From: Candidatus Bathyarchaeota archaeon
GTDB taxonomy: Archaea > Thermoproteota > Bathyarchaeia > Bathyarchaeales > Bathycorpusculaceae
Reading direction: 5' to 3'
DNA length: 38,322 bases
NCBI GenBank assembly: GCA_017883615.1
Contig: JADGNF010000002.1
Coordinates: 1-38,322 of the forward strand
Within the stretch, counting starts at the first letter, position 1, and each line of letters opens with the position of its first letter. Below are positions 9,336-16,535 of the stretch, in pieces. A program made the position numbers and the translations under genes. The notes beneath the pieces are model-generated. The model worked only from the letters and a program-made list of their open reading frames with translations. It was not told where the DNA came from and made no database searches.

Positions 9336-10357
9336 TGGATTATATTAACAGATTCGGGTTTTATCGACAGTAAGCCATTCAAATATAGGTAATTTAGGAA
9401 GTTTGGGATTGCGGTTTGATTGGTGAGTTTAACAATTATCATCCAACGAGCTTCGTTTTCCAGGGCAAGAACCAGAGACTGATCCAGAGAAAGCGCAAAT
9501 TGGTTTTGTTTCCATACTGTTTCCATGTAGGCGGCTGTGAAGTTCATCTGCTGCTTCACGATTGCTTTAGCCTGGGTTGGATTGCTGTTGATGAAGTCTT
9601 CCGCTTGATACAGCGCCTGCAGGAACTGCTTAACCAGTTGAGGGTTCGCGTTAATCCAGTCGGTTCTGCACGCTAAAACTCCAAAAGACTGCGGGCTACC
9701 CTGCACAGACCACGCCACTGCATTACTGCCCAACGCGCTGACAATCTCGTTAGTGTAAGGCTGCCAATTAGCTACCGCGTCAATGGTCCCATTCATGAGC
9801 GCATTTTCCGATTGAGACAACGTCATGTTCACAAAAGATACATCCGTCGTCTTAAGACCACTTAAGCTGAGGAACTGAGCAACATAATACTCCACAATCG
9901 TTCCCCAAGGAAGAGCAATAGTCTTTCCTTTAAGGTCAGAGGCATTTTCAATTCCGTGGTCTCTGCGGTCCACGAGGTATTCGAGTTCAGACTTGTTGAC
10001 GCCAGCAATGGCTTGGATGCTCTGATTTTGGAAGGCTGCATTAACTAACGGGTACTCTGAACCCCCAGCAATCTCCAACTGCCCACTGAGCAACGCATTT
10101 GTTGAAGCAATCCCGGTATCATAATTCCGCACAACCACATTCAACCCATTTTGACGGAAGAAACCTTGACTTTGAGCAACATAAATCAGCCCAGACGTTT
10201 CAAGAGGCAAATTACCATAGGTAACTGATTGGAGGTTCCCCGGAAACCTTTGAGAATTAAGGAAAAAGAAGGAGCTGAACGCTACCGCCAAAACCGCGAC
10301 AACAACAACGAAGAGTAAGACGACTCGTTTAGGCTTTTGCATGTTGAATCGCAGCAT
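9332..10357 (-). CDS. Membrane-anchored NMT1/SsuA-type solute-binding protein 1
   Basis: A 341-residue first gene of the three-gene operon, paralogous to the next gene. An N-terminal anchor (about 12-33) precedes the binding fold: TSGLIYVAQSQGFFRQNGL, LLSGQLEIAGGSEYP, DLKGKTIALPWGTIVEYYVAQF and NGTIDAVANWQPY. The last motif resembles ligand-contacting loops of SsuA/TauA proteins. The ATG at 10357 is used here; ATG at codon 6 is also possible. A TATA box sits just upstream at 10393. Pocket residues differ between the paralogues (PWGTIVEYY here against SLQIAPQFY), so the two may bind different ligands. Function as a transporter component with a distant permease remains possible. Confidence 0.88.
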   Translation of the reverse strand: MLRFNMQKPKRVVLLFVVVVAVLAVAFSSFFFLNSQRFPGNLQSVTYGNLPLETSGLIYVAQSQGFFRQNGLNVVVRNYDTGIASTNALLSGQLEIAGGSEYPLVNAAFQNQSIQAIAGVNKSELEYLVDRRDHGIENASDLKGKTIALPWGTIVEYYVAQFLSLSGLKTTDVSFVNMTLSQSENALMNGTIDAVANWQPYTNEIVSALGSNAVAWSVQGSPQSFGVLACRTDWINANPQLVKQFLQALYQAEDFINSNPTQAKAIVKQQMNFTAAYMETVWKQNQFALSLDQSLVLALENEARWMIIVKLTNQTAIPNFLNYLYLNGLLSIKPESVNIIH

Positions 10358-10392
10358 GCTTCCAATCTCTCTGTTAAAACGCCTTTGGTAAC

Positions 10393-10402
10393 CTTATAAA
10401 GC
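10393..10402 (-). promoter_or_regulatory. TATA box of the solute-binding/kinase operon
   Basis: Minus strand GCTTTATAAGG, about 40 bases before ATG 10357. It overlaps the palindrome GGTAACC (10387-10393) and lies next to ATGCATATGC, so regulation at the promoter is possible. Confidence 0.55.
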
Positions 10403-10498
10403 ATATGCATGTGAGCTACCAAAAACCCCAATTCAAATCAGATCACCGCGGAAATTTTCAAAACGAAAACGACATTCTCCAAGACAGGCTGACCGTTT

Positions 10499-11694
10499 TT
10501 AATCGATAATGTCTTCGGGAAGCTCCGTTTTTCTGAAGAAGTACCAGAACAACGTTATGGACGCGACGTAGAATGCTCCTGACAGAAAGAAAGGAGCCAC
10601 CAAGAGCCCCAGCCCCATCAAGTAGGCACCCACGAAACTGCTTAATGCGTTGGGCAGACTCCACAGCGCCGAGTTAATTCCCGAAGGCGCCCCACGCTCG
10701 TCCTCTACGACGATACCCGTTATCATCGACTGCTTAAGAGGCATGGCCATGTTCATCAGAAAACTCCTAAATGTGTAAGCAAACCCAGCCACAGCGTACC
10801 CCGGCGAGAGGGGAATGGCAAACATGAACACCGTGGAGAAACCCTGTGTAACCGTGATAGCCCTTACCAACCGATCCGTTTGGCAAGCCAAGGCCTACTC
10901 AAAGTAGCAAACCCAGCTATCAAACTCGCCACACCCAAAATCGGGCCGCTAACCGAATCGGAGACTCAATATTGCAGTCCCAGCCATGCAGACATCAACG
11001 GAACCACCATCCCTGCCCCAAAAGCAATCAAGCCACTGGCCAAAACGTACCGCACCAAAGGATCCCGCGACTTGTGCGGCAGTAGATTGCGCCAGGTAAC
11101 CCCATGCCGTTTATTCCTACGAGGTTCGCTAATTTTTAACATGAAAATCGTCGAGGACAAGCTCAGAAGGGCCAAAATCACATAAAGCAAAATGTGGCCT
11201 TCCTTGTTGGTGAACCCTGCGCCTTCAAAAATCATAACCAAAGGAATCATCAAGCTACCCACGCCAAACGCAACGCTCTGCACGAACCCAAACAGGGAAT
11301 ATGCGCCGGTCCGACGATGTTCCTCGACTTTCTCGGCAAGCAAAGCGTTTGCCGATGCTACGAAAGCGCCTTCAGCGATTCCTTCCAGAACAGCTGCCAC
11401 CAGAAGGATCGTTACGTTTGTGGTTAGAGCGAAAACTGCGATTATAAGACTGGCGATTATGTTTCCGATTATATGGAGTCTTTTTCTACCGTACTTGTCA
11501 GCTGCCGCCCCCAATGGAATGCTTGAAGCGAATGTGGAATTGCCCATCAACGGAATAGACAACCCCTGCACCGAAGTCAAAAAGTAGGATAGGTCAGTGT
11601 AGAACATGCCGTACGCGACAAACGGAAGTATCGCTGCGTAAATTAGCAATTTGGCTTCTTTGGGTAATCCCCGGTAACTGCTAAAGGGCACCAA
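10499..11694 (-). pseudogene. MFS transporter, disrupted by an in-frame TGA and a frameshift
   Basis: The N-terminal part (to 10966) and C-terminal part (10891-10499) together make one 12-helix major facilitator of about 400 residues. The first half has the MFS loop signature GAAADKYGRKR and a coherent helix pattern. It stops at TGA 10966-10968 right after WLGLQY. Reading on in the same frame gives a good MFS continuation (VSDSVSGPILGVASLIAG) down to about 10875, where one base appears lost (KRIG|LVRAITVTQ) and the rest continues in another frame to 10499. The start is uncertain; TTG 11694 or GTG 11691 lies just before SSYRGLPKEAKLL. Either it is a recent pseudogene or the assembly has errors here. 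Confidence 0.85.
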
Positions 11695-11838
11695 TTGACA
11701 ATCCGCCAAAACACATCTACAAATTAAATTCGCGCTTTTCGACTTATGCTTCACTGTCTGCAAACCCAAAACCACCCAAACCCAAAAAAAACCTCACCAA
11801 CCACCAACGCTGAACAAAGCCGCTTCTTAGGGAACTAG

Positions 11839-11848
11839 CCTATATAGG
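11839..11848 (+). promoter_or_regulatory. TATA box upstream of the OB-fold gene
   Basis: CCTATATAGG, itself palindromic. A start point about 25 bases downstream falls at the double ATG at 11864-11869, so the transcript would begin at the small leader ORF. Confidence 0.55.
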
Positions 11849-11863
11849 AAAACTGTGTATGTT

Positions 11864-11923
11864 ATGATGTCGGGATTCAAGAAAAAGAGACGTAAAGAAC
11901 GCCCTTTTCCTAGACATTTCTGA
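11864..11923 (+). CDS. Possible 19-residue basic leader ORF (leaderless)
   Basis: ATGATG opens a short frame encoding MMSGFKKKRRKERPFPRHF, ending in TGA 20 bases before the TTG start of the OB-fold gene. The TATA box at 11839 places the transcription start close to the ATG, as in leaderless archaeal mRNAs. The peptide is very basic. It may be a real leader peptide, a chance frame, or the displaced N-terminus of the next gene. Only position and frame support it. Confidence 0.3.
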   Translation: MMSGFKKKRRKERPFPRHF

Positions 11924-11943
11924 CACAACCTGAGGGGACAACA

Positions 11944-12615
11944 TTGAACCACAAAAAGCCGGTCTTAAGCGACCACCTCGCCTTCCTATCAGTGCGATAC
12001 AACGTTTACTTAGTGGAACTTTTTGAAGCCATCGTTGCTGCCAGAAAAAACGGGGAAGCCACCTGCACAAACCTGAAAATCGAGTATAGAGGAAACGCGG
12101 AAGGAGATGCCATATTCCTAATTACAAAAGACAACGCAGTAGTTACGCAGTTTCGGGCTCCCGAAGAGTTGTTGCTCCGAAAAAACATAGCTTTTGACAG
12201 TTGGCTGGATACAGACAAAATCCGCAAACAAATTGCCAGAAAAAACAATGCCGTAGGATACTCGCTTCAAATCCAGGATTTGCGGCATGGCATGAAAAAA
12301 GTCAATTTGGAAGCGCAGGTTCTTGAGGCTCCAGAACCTTCTCCGGTATATACGCGATACGGAAACAACGCTGTCGTCACTAACGCGTGGATCGCGGATG
12401 AAACGGGCAAAGTGAAGCTATGTTTGTGGAATGAGCAGACAAAATTCATCTCTGTAGGCAACATTATACAAATCAAGAACGCGTCAGTTTCGACATACAA
12501 AGGTGAAAGGCAACTGCGGTTGGGGAAAAACGGAACCGTCATCTTGCTGCAAAGCTTCTCGGCCAAAGCGAAACATAAACCGGAAATGCTCCAGCAAAAG
12601 CAAAGCTACGCTTAA
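11944..12615 (+). CDS. OB-fold nucleic-acid-binding protein (RPA/SSB-like)
   Basis: A 223-residue protein. The C-terminal half (about 97-200) reads as an OB fold of the RPA/tRNA_anti type: KKVNLEAQVLEAPEPSPVYTR, then AVVTNAWIADETGKVKLCLW, then FISVGNIIQIKNASVSTYKG and RQLRLGKNGTV. These are the alternating strands and the ETGxxxLxLW turn typical of archaeal single-strand-binding proteins. The N-terminal 95 residues are not recognised. The start is TTG 11944, chosen because GAGGGG sits 7 bases upstream. The tail is Lys/Gln-rich and disordered-looking. It probably binds single-stranded DNA or RNA. It is not a canonical full-length RPA, since no zinc finger is present. Confidence 0.75.
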   Translation: MNHKKPVLSDHLAFLSVRYNVYLVELFEAIVAARKNGEATCTNLKIEYRGNAEGDAIFLITKDNAVVTQFRAPEELLLRKNIAFDSWLDTDKIRKQIARKNNAVGYSLQIQDLRHGMKKVNLEAQVLEAPEPSPVYTRYGNNAVVTNAWIADETGKVKLCLWNEQTKFISVGNIIQIKNASVSTYKGERQLRLGKNGTVILLQSFSAKAKHKPEMLQQKQSYA

Positions 12616-12660
12616 CAAGTTTTTTGAACAATAAAAAATGTGGAGAACAAGGGTTTTTGT

Positions 12661-12786
12661 TCAGCGTTTAATCATAAGCATATGCCCTTTATGCTTGACC
12701 ATCCGGTGCTTTCTTAGTTCTTCGGGATCAGAAAAGCTGGCTTGACACAGCCTGCATTTAAAAGAGTCTAATCTCTGGTCGAACAT
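12661..12786 (-). CDS. Tiny C2H2 zinc-finger protein (41 aa)
   Basis: Encodes 41 residues around a textbook finger: FKCRLC, then 12 residues (QASFSDPEELRK), then H-x4-H with KH after it. This is C-x2-C-x12-H-x4-H with the conserved Phe and Leu of the fold. The rest is a short basic tail (GHMLMIKR). Single-finger proteins of this size are common in archaea and usually bind DNA or proteins. The ATG at 12786 has no clear Shine-Dalgarno, and it lies 17 bases after the stop of the small ORF upstream. The frame stays open well upstream of the ATG without another start, so it could be the C-terminal part of a frameshifted gene. Confidence 0.6.
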   Translation of the reverse strand: MFDQRLDSFKCRLCQASFSDPEELRKHRMVKHKGHMLMIKR

Positions 12787-12803
12787 TTGGACATGCCAAC
12801 AAT

Positions 12804-12950
12804 CTAAGCGGTCTTGGTGGCGCCTGAGGTTTTCTTGCTGTTGGTTGGGAAGATTTTCTTAGTTGTCTTTTTTCTTGCAGTGCAAGTGAGTCTGATAGAA
12901 GATTTGCATCTTCGACAATTTTTAACTAGTCCCGCTCTTAACATACACAT
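12804..12950 (-). CDS. Small basic CxxC protein (48 aa), function unknown
   Basis: Begins ATGTGTATG at 12950, with AGAAGGA 8 bases upstream as ribosome-binding site. It encodes 48 residues with CRRC plus a further Cys, followed by a Lys/Thr-rich tail (RKKTTKKIF). The TATA-like element at 13031 fits as promoter. It may share a transcript with the zinc-finger ORF just downstream. It may also be the 5' part of the same ancestral gene, split by a frameshift near 12870, because the zinc-finger frame opens there. I do not recognise the protein. Confidence 0.4.
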   Translation of the reverse strand: MCMLRAGLVKNCRRCKSSIRLTCTARKKTTKKIFPTNSKKTSGATKTA

Positions 12951-13188
12951 AGTAGTTTCCTTCTTGTTAATTCTTTTGAAAAGAATCAGTTACCTGAACC
13001 CAAAGCCCAGATCCTATAGAAACTCTTCGGCTTATAAAAGTCCCACGGCGCTTATAAACGCATTTGCCAAAAAAACCCTTTCTCAAGTTAAAAAACAATT
13101 CTGGTTGATTTTCTTGGAGAATCATAAAAAACACAAGCATCCAATCTTTGTAGAAGACCATTCAAAGTGCTGTTTTGTTGGAAGTATG

Positions 13189-13198
13189 CCTATATAGC
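13189..13198 (+). promoter_or_regulatory. TATA box of aIF1A operon
   Basis: CCTATATAGC about 120 bases before ATG 13314, giving a leader of roughly 95 bases. GGAGTGG, 9 bases before the ATG, is the likely ribosome-binding site. Confidence 0.5.
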
Positions 13199-13313
13199 GC
13201 CGCGCCCATTTCTATTGTGGGTTAGAATTCTTAGGGGAAGAGCATTCGGCTGGGCACATGGGTGCTTAACTTTTCTCAACTATTCTGATTACAAACTGGA
13301 GTGGTATTGAAGT

Positions 13314-13619
13314 ATGGGTAAACGAAAAATTACAAACGAGGGAAAACAGGATCAGATGATTCTGCCGTCTACCGGGGACATCTTCGGTGTAGCCATTAAG
13401 ATGCTTGGCGCTGACCGAATTATGGTTAAATGCCAAGATGGCAAAGACAGGTTATGCAGAATCCGTGGCAAATTGAAGCGGCGCGTCTGGATTAGAGATG
13501 GAGACATTGTTTTGGTTTCTCCATGGGATTTCCAGTCAGACACAAGAGGCGACATCTTCTGGCGATACAGACAAAATCAGGTAACTTGGCTGCGAGACCG
13601 CAAGTACCTAACAATATAG
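13314..13619 (+). CDS. eif1A: Translation initiation factor aIF1A
   Basis: Binds the A-site of the small ribosomal subunit during start-codon selection. The 101-residue protein has the S1/OB fold of the family: LPSTGDIFGVAIKMLGADRIMVKCQDGKDRLCRIRGKLKRRVWIRDGDIVLV, then the conserved PWDFQSDTRGDIFWRY helix. The ATG at 13314 has GGAGTGG upstream. The zinc-ribbon ORF follows after 13 bases with its own Shine-Dalgarno, so they form an operon. Confidence 0.96.
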   Translation: MGKRKITNEGKQDQMILPSTGDIFGVAIKMLGADRIMVKCQDGKDRLCRIRGKLKRRVWIRDGDIVLVSPWDFQSDTRGDIFWRYRQNQVTWLRDRKYLTI

Positions 13620-13632
13620 GAGAGGAAACAAT

Positions 13633-13806
13633 TTGATATTTAAATGTCCGGAATGCGGAAACACGTTCAAAGTCGAAAAGCTATCTGAGGACAATATAGC
13701 AGTTTGTCCAGTATGCGAAGCAGACTACATTGTTGTGGAAGAAAACGGGAAAATGAAGCTCAAAGAACACGTTTACGAAAGTAACGACATAGGCGAACTT
13801 TCCTAA
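13633..13806 (+). CDS. Small zinc-ribbon protein (57 aa)
   Basis: TTG 13633 follows GAGAGGAAACA and opens a 57-residue frame. It has two metal knuckles, CPEC near the N-terminus and CPVC about 20 residues later, with an acidic C-terminal half (EADYIVVEENGKMKLKEH). This is a rubredoxin-like/zinc-ribbon layout similar in size to LysW-type carrier proteins, but the LysW C-terminal Glu motif is absent, so that assignment is not made. Its place 13 bases after aIF1A suggests co-expression with a translation factor. Confidence 0.8.
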   Translation: MIFKCPECGNTFKVEKLSEDNIAVCPVCEADYIVVEENGKMKLKEHVYESNDIGELS

Positions 13807-13907
13807 ACCTCCAAGCGCAAACTTTTTGGAAAATAAAGATAAAGTTTGGATAACCAAACTCATTTTGTCTCAAAACGAATTGAAGAATAGAGGAAAAAAC
13901 TCTATTT

Positions 13908-14165
13908 CTAAACGGTGACTTGAACCATTGAGCCGATGGCTTGGCCGGGGACCCCGTGAACAAACTTTACACGGACCATGCCGTTCTTGCCATGTAGACC
14001 CATAACTCTGCCTGCTAGCTGGGTTTTACCTTGTGTCCAAACGACTTTTTTGCCGATGTATTGTGCGGGTGTAGTTCCTTCGAACTGGACCAAGCATTCT
14101 TTTGCGTTTTGCGATAGAGGACCTGTTCTGTAATTGGTTATTCTTCCGTTAATTTGTGGAGTCAA
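13908..14165 (-). CDS. rpl35ae: Large-subunit ribosomal protein eL33 (L35Ae)
   Basis: An 85-residue component of the 50S subunit. The characteristic segments are visible: CLVQFEG, YIGKKVVWTQGKTQLAGRVMG and GMVRVKFVHGVPGQAIGSMVQV. The start is TTG 14165, chosen because GGTGAG lies 7 bases upstream and no ATG is available. A TATA-like CTTTAAAT lies around 14208 on the minus strand. Divergent from the MoaD-like gene. Confidence 0.95.
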   Translation of the reverse strand: MTPQINGRITNYRTGPLSQNAKECLVQFEGTTPAQYIGKKVVWTQGKTQLAGRVMGLHGKNGMVRVKFVHGVPGQAIGSMVQVTV

Positions 14166-14336
14166 AATTACTCACCGTTCTGGAGGTTCCTTTAAGCTTT
14201 GTCTGCCATTTAAAGCTGCCCCATCAACTTCGCAAATGCAGACCTCCAAATACCGCCAATCCAACTCAAAAACGCTAACTTTTTTTGCAGAAGGGTTTAA
14301 TCCCGCCTGTTCACCGTTACTATCAAGGTGCCATTC

Positions 14337-14630
14337 ATGCAGGTTTCCGTTCGCTTATTCACGGTTCTCAGGGAAGTCGCAGGCAAAAAGGAGGAGACCC
14401 TTCAGTTTGATGAAAAAGAAAAAGTTACTGTGGCAGCCGTTCTCAAAACGCTGTCTGACATCTACGGCAAACCCTTCAACGACTACGTCTACGACGCGCA
14501 AACTGGCGCGGTTAAGGGGTTTTTGCATTTCTTTATAAACGGCAAAAACACCATGGGCATAAGTGGGCTAGAAACCGAGCTCAACGATGGGGATGTTTTG
14601 GCCATTGTTCCCCCAGTCGGCGGCGGCTAA
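14337..14630 (+). CDS. MoaD/ThiS-family ubiquitin-like sulfur carrier
   Basis: A beta-grasp protein of about 97 residues ending in the diagnostic Gly-Gly (PPVGGG), which is adenylated and thiocarboxylated by an E1-like enzyme for molybdopterin, tungstopterin or tRNA thiolation. The N-terminus QVSVRLFTVLREVAGKKEE and the C-terminal DGDVLAIVPPVGGG match MoaD. ATG 14337 is chosen; GTG 14328, three codons earlier, is the alternative. A TATA-like GGGTTTAATC at 14294 implies a near-leaderless transcript. An insertion (NDYVYDAQTGAVKGFLHFF) makes it longer than bacterial MoaD. No moaE or E1 gene is nearby, so the acceptor pathway is not decided. Confidence 0.88.
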   Translation: MQVSVRLFTVLREVAGKKEETLQFDEKEKVTVAAVLKTLSDIYGKPFNDYVYDAQTGAVKGFLHFFINGKNTMGISGLETELNDGDVLAIVPPVGGG

Positions 14631-14635
14631 AAAAC

Positions 14636-16420
14636 CTAGAAAGCGAAGAAAGGCGATTTCTTGCGCATTGCCAGTATGTATTGTTGGAGAGCTTCTTTTT
14701 CTTCTTCGGTGAGTTTGTCGGCGTAAACTCCTTGGAAGGCGCGTACGTCGGGTTCGGGGACTTTGGCCAAGAGGACGTCTTTTTCAAATATGTGCCTGCC
14801 CACAGTGGGTTTGTCCATGGAGGCAGCTACTTGCATACCTATGGTGGCTTCTTGTATTGCTTTGCCTTTGTCTTGGAGTTGGTTTAGTTCGCCCACGTCT
14901 TCGCCGTTGTCTGCCCTGATGAGGTTGATTTTGGGTTTGACGGTTCCAGCGAGGACTTCAACGCCGAATATGGCGGGTTTTGCTCTTCTGAAAATGTACC
15001 CGGACATGACCAGGATCTTTGCGGGTTTAACAAGTTTACTTAGTTCCGCCTCAATTTTAGCTTCGCTTCTTGATTTAACCCATTCTAGGTACTTTTCAAT
15101 CATGTGGTAGACTATTTGTTCCTTAAAGACCTGAACTCCACGTGATGCAGCTTCTTGTTCGATGTCAGGCAGAAGTTTAACGCCGAAAGCTAAAACAACC
15201 CCAAGCAACGGCTCATGAGCTTTAACCGCTGAAGCTTCTATAACATCACGTTTAGAAACGTCGCCAACATCTGCTATTCGAATCTGGACGTTGTTTTGCT
15301 TCAATATCTCCGCAACTGCTTCCAAAGAACCCAACGTATCCGCCTTAAGGATAACGCCGTCAATTTGTTTGGTTATACGGATTTTCTTGATTTCATCTTC
15401 GATTATTTTAGCGTACTTTTCAATTGTGTCAGATGGACCAACAGCGTACAACGGGGCTCCTGCAAGTGCACCTTCGATATCGGAAGCTACGATTTTTACC
15501 CCTGCAGCAGCAAAAACCGACTCTACCGACGTGAATTTGTCGCGTGGGTCACGCATCTCGTCCAGTGGCTTTGGAACTAGAATTGCCTTAATTCGGGTTA
15601 CAATGGGTTTCTCTTTGCCGCCGATGACAATGGTGTCATCCTTGTTTAGGGTGCCATCGAAGATTATAGCGTTAAGCGTTAAGCCCAAGCCGGGTTCGTC
15701 CTTAATTTCCAGCACGGAACCTTTCGCAGGACCCTCCGTTGTCTGTAGCTGTTTTTTGAGATACTGTTGAGTTAAGCCAATGAGGACCATGAGAAGTTCA
15801 GGGATGCCTTCGCCTGTTTTAGCGCTGACTGGCACAAGGGCGACGGTTTGGGTGAAGTCTTTTATGTGGTCAAATCGGTCAGTGTTGATTTTCAGACGTG
15901 AAAAAGTTCCCATGATGTCGTAAAGTTTGTTATCTAAGTCTTCTTTTACAAACGTGTTCTGTTTAGCGTAGGATTTGAGGAACGGTGAATCGGGCTCTGC
16001 AGTCCAGCCGGATATCCGGTCTATTTTGTTGACTGCAACGATGAACGGCGTCTTGCGCGTCTTCAATATCTCGATGCACTCATAAGTCTGAGTCTCAAAA
16101 CCCCTTAGCACATCCACCACCAGAATAGCGATATCTGCAACACTGCCGCCCCTGCGCCTCAAATTAGTAAAAGCCTCATGCCCAGGCGTGTCAATAACCA
16201 GCAACCCGGGGATTTCTATGCCTCCTTTCATCGCAGCGGAAAGTTGCGGTCCGATGAGTTGCTGGAGGGTTTCCACGGGGAAAAAGCTGGCGCCTATATG
16301 TTGAGTGATGCCGCCGACTTCACGAGCACCGACGCTAGTTTTGCGGATTTTGTCCAGTAGTAGGGTTTTGCCGCTGTCTACGTGTCCAAGAACGCAAACG
16401 ATGGGTTGACGAATAGGCAC
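14636..16420 (-). CDS. infB: Translation initiation factor aIF5B
   Basis: GTPase that promotes ribosomal subunit joining. The 594-residue protein has the archaeal length. G1 GHVDSGKT at 12-19, G3 DTPGH at 77-81 and G4 NKID at 131-134 are intact, followed by domain II, domain III and the C-terminal domain IV. No intein is seen, although this gene carries one in some archaea. The start is GTG 16420, with GAGGAG 12 bases upstream. Its 3' end meets the MoaD-like gene head-on with 5 bases between the stops. Confidence 0.96.
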   Translation of the reverse strand: MPIRQPIVCVLGHVDSGKTLLLDKIRKTSVGAREVGGITQHIGASFFPVETLQQLIGPQLSAAMKGGIEIPGLLVIDTPGHEAFTNLRRRGGSVADIAILVVDVLRGFETQTYECIEILKTRKTPFIVAVNKIDRISGWTAEPDSPFLKSYAKQNTFVKEDLDNKLYDIMGTFSRLKINTDRFDHIKDFTQTVALVPVSAKTGEGIPELLMVLIGLTQQYLKKQLQTTEGPAKGSVLEIKDEPGLGLTLNAIIFDGTLNKDDTIVIGGKEKPIVTRIKAILVPKPLDEMRDPRDKFTSVESVFAAAGVKIVASDIEGALAGAPLYAVGPSDTIEKYAKIIEDEIKKIRITKQIDGVILKADTLGSLEAVAEILKQNNVQIRIADVGDVSKRDVIEASAVKAHEPLLGVVLAFGVKLLPDIEQEAASRGVQVFKEQIVYHMIEKYLEWVKSRSEAKIEAELSKLVKPAKILVMSGYIFRRAKPAIFGVEVLAGTVKPKINLIRADNGEDVGELNQLQDKGKAIQEATIGMQVAASMDKPTVGRHIFEKDVLLAKVPEPDVRAFQGVYADKLTEEEKEALQQYILAMRKKSPFFAF

Positions 16421-16535
16421 CTTTGAAATGCACTCCTCAAGTTTCTCCGTACCCTTTAAACGTGGGTTTGAATGTTCAAAAATAATGAGGTTTACTGTTA
16501 ATAAACACTCAGCCGCTGAAAGGTCGAACCTGACG

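Larger units (their letters stand above)
12616..13313. other. Long spacer with two very small ORFs and a duplicated TATA-like element
   Basis: Apart from the two minus-strand small ORFs listed separately, nothing larger is convincing. Two TATA-like elements 20 bases apart, CTTATAAAAG (13031) and CTTATAAACG (13051), could serve the minus-strand ORFs. The plus-strand frame over 12814-13197 has no start context and no recognisable domain. Confidence 0.5.

Noticed and set aside
10966-10968. TGA in the MFS gene as a recoded sense codon (Trp, Cys or selenocysteine)
   Set aside because: Several intact genes here end at TGA, no selenocysteine-type structure is apparent, and an independent frameshift follows closely.
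11861-11930. Box C/D sRNA overlapping the OB-fold leader
   Set aside because: The C box would be ATGATGT rather than ATGATGA, and no terminal stem pairs next to the boxes.
12814-13197. 127-codon plus-strand frame in the spacer before aIF1A
   Set aside because: Contradicts the minus-strand small ORFs that have Cys motifs and a ribosome-binding site; no domain seen.
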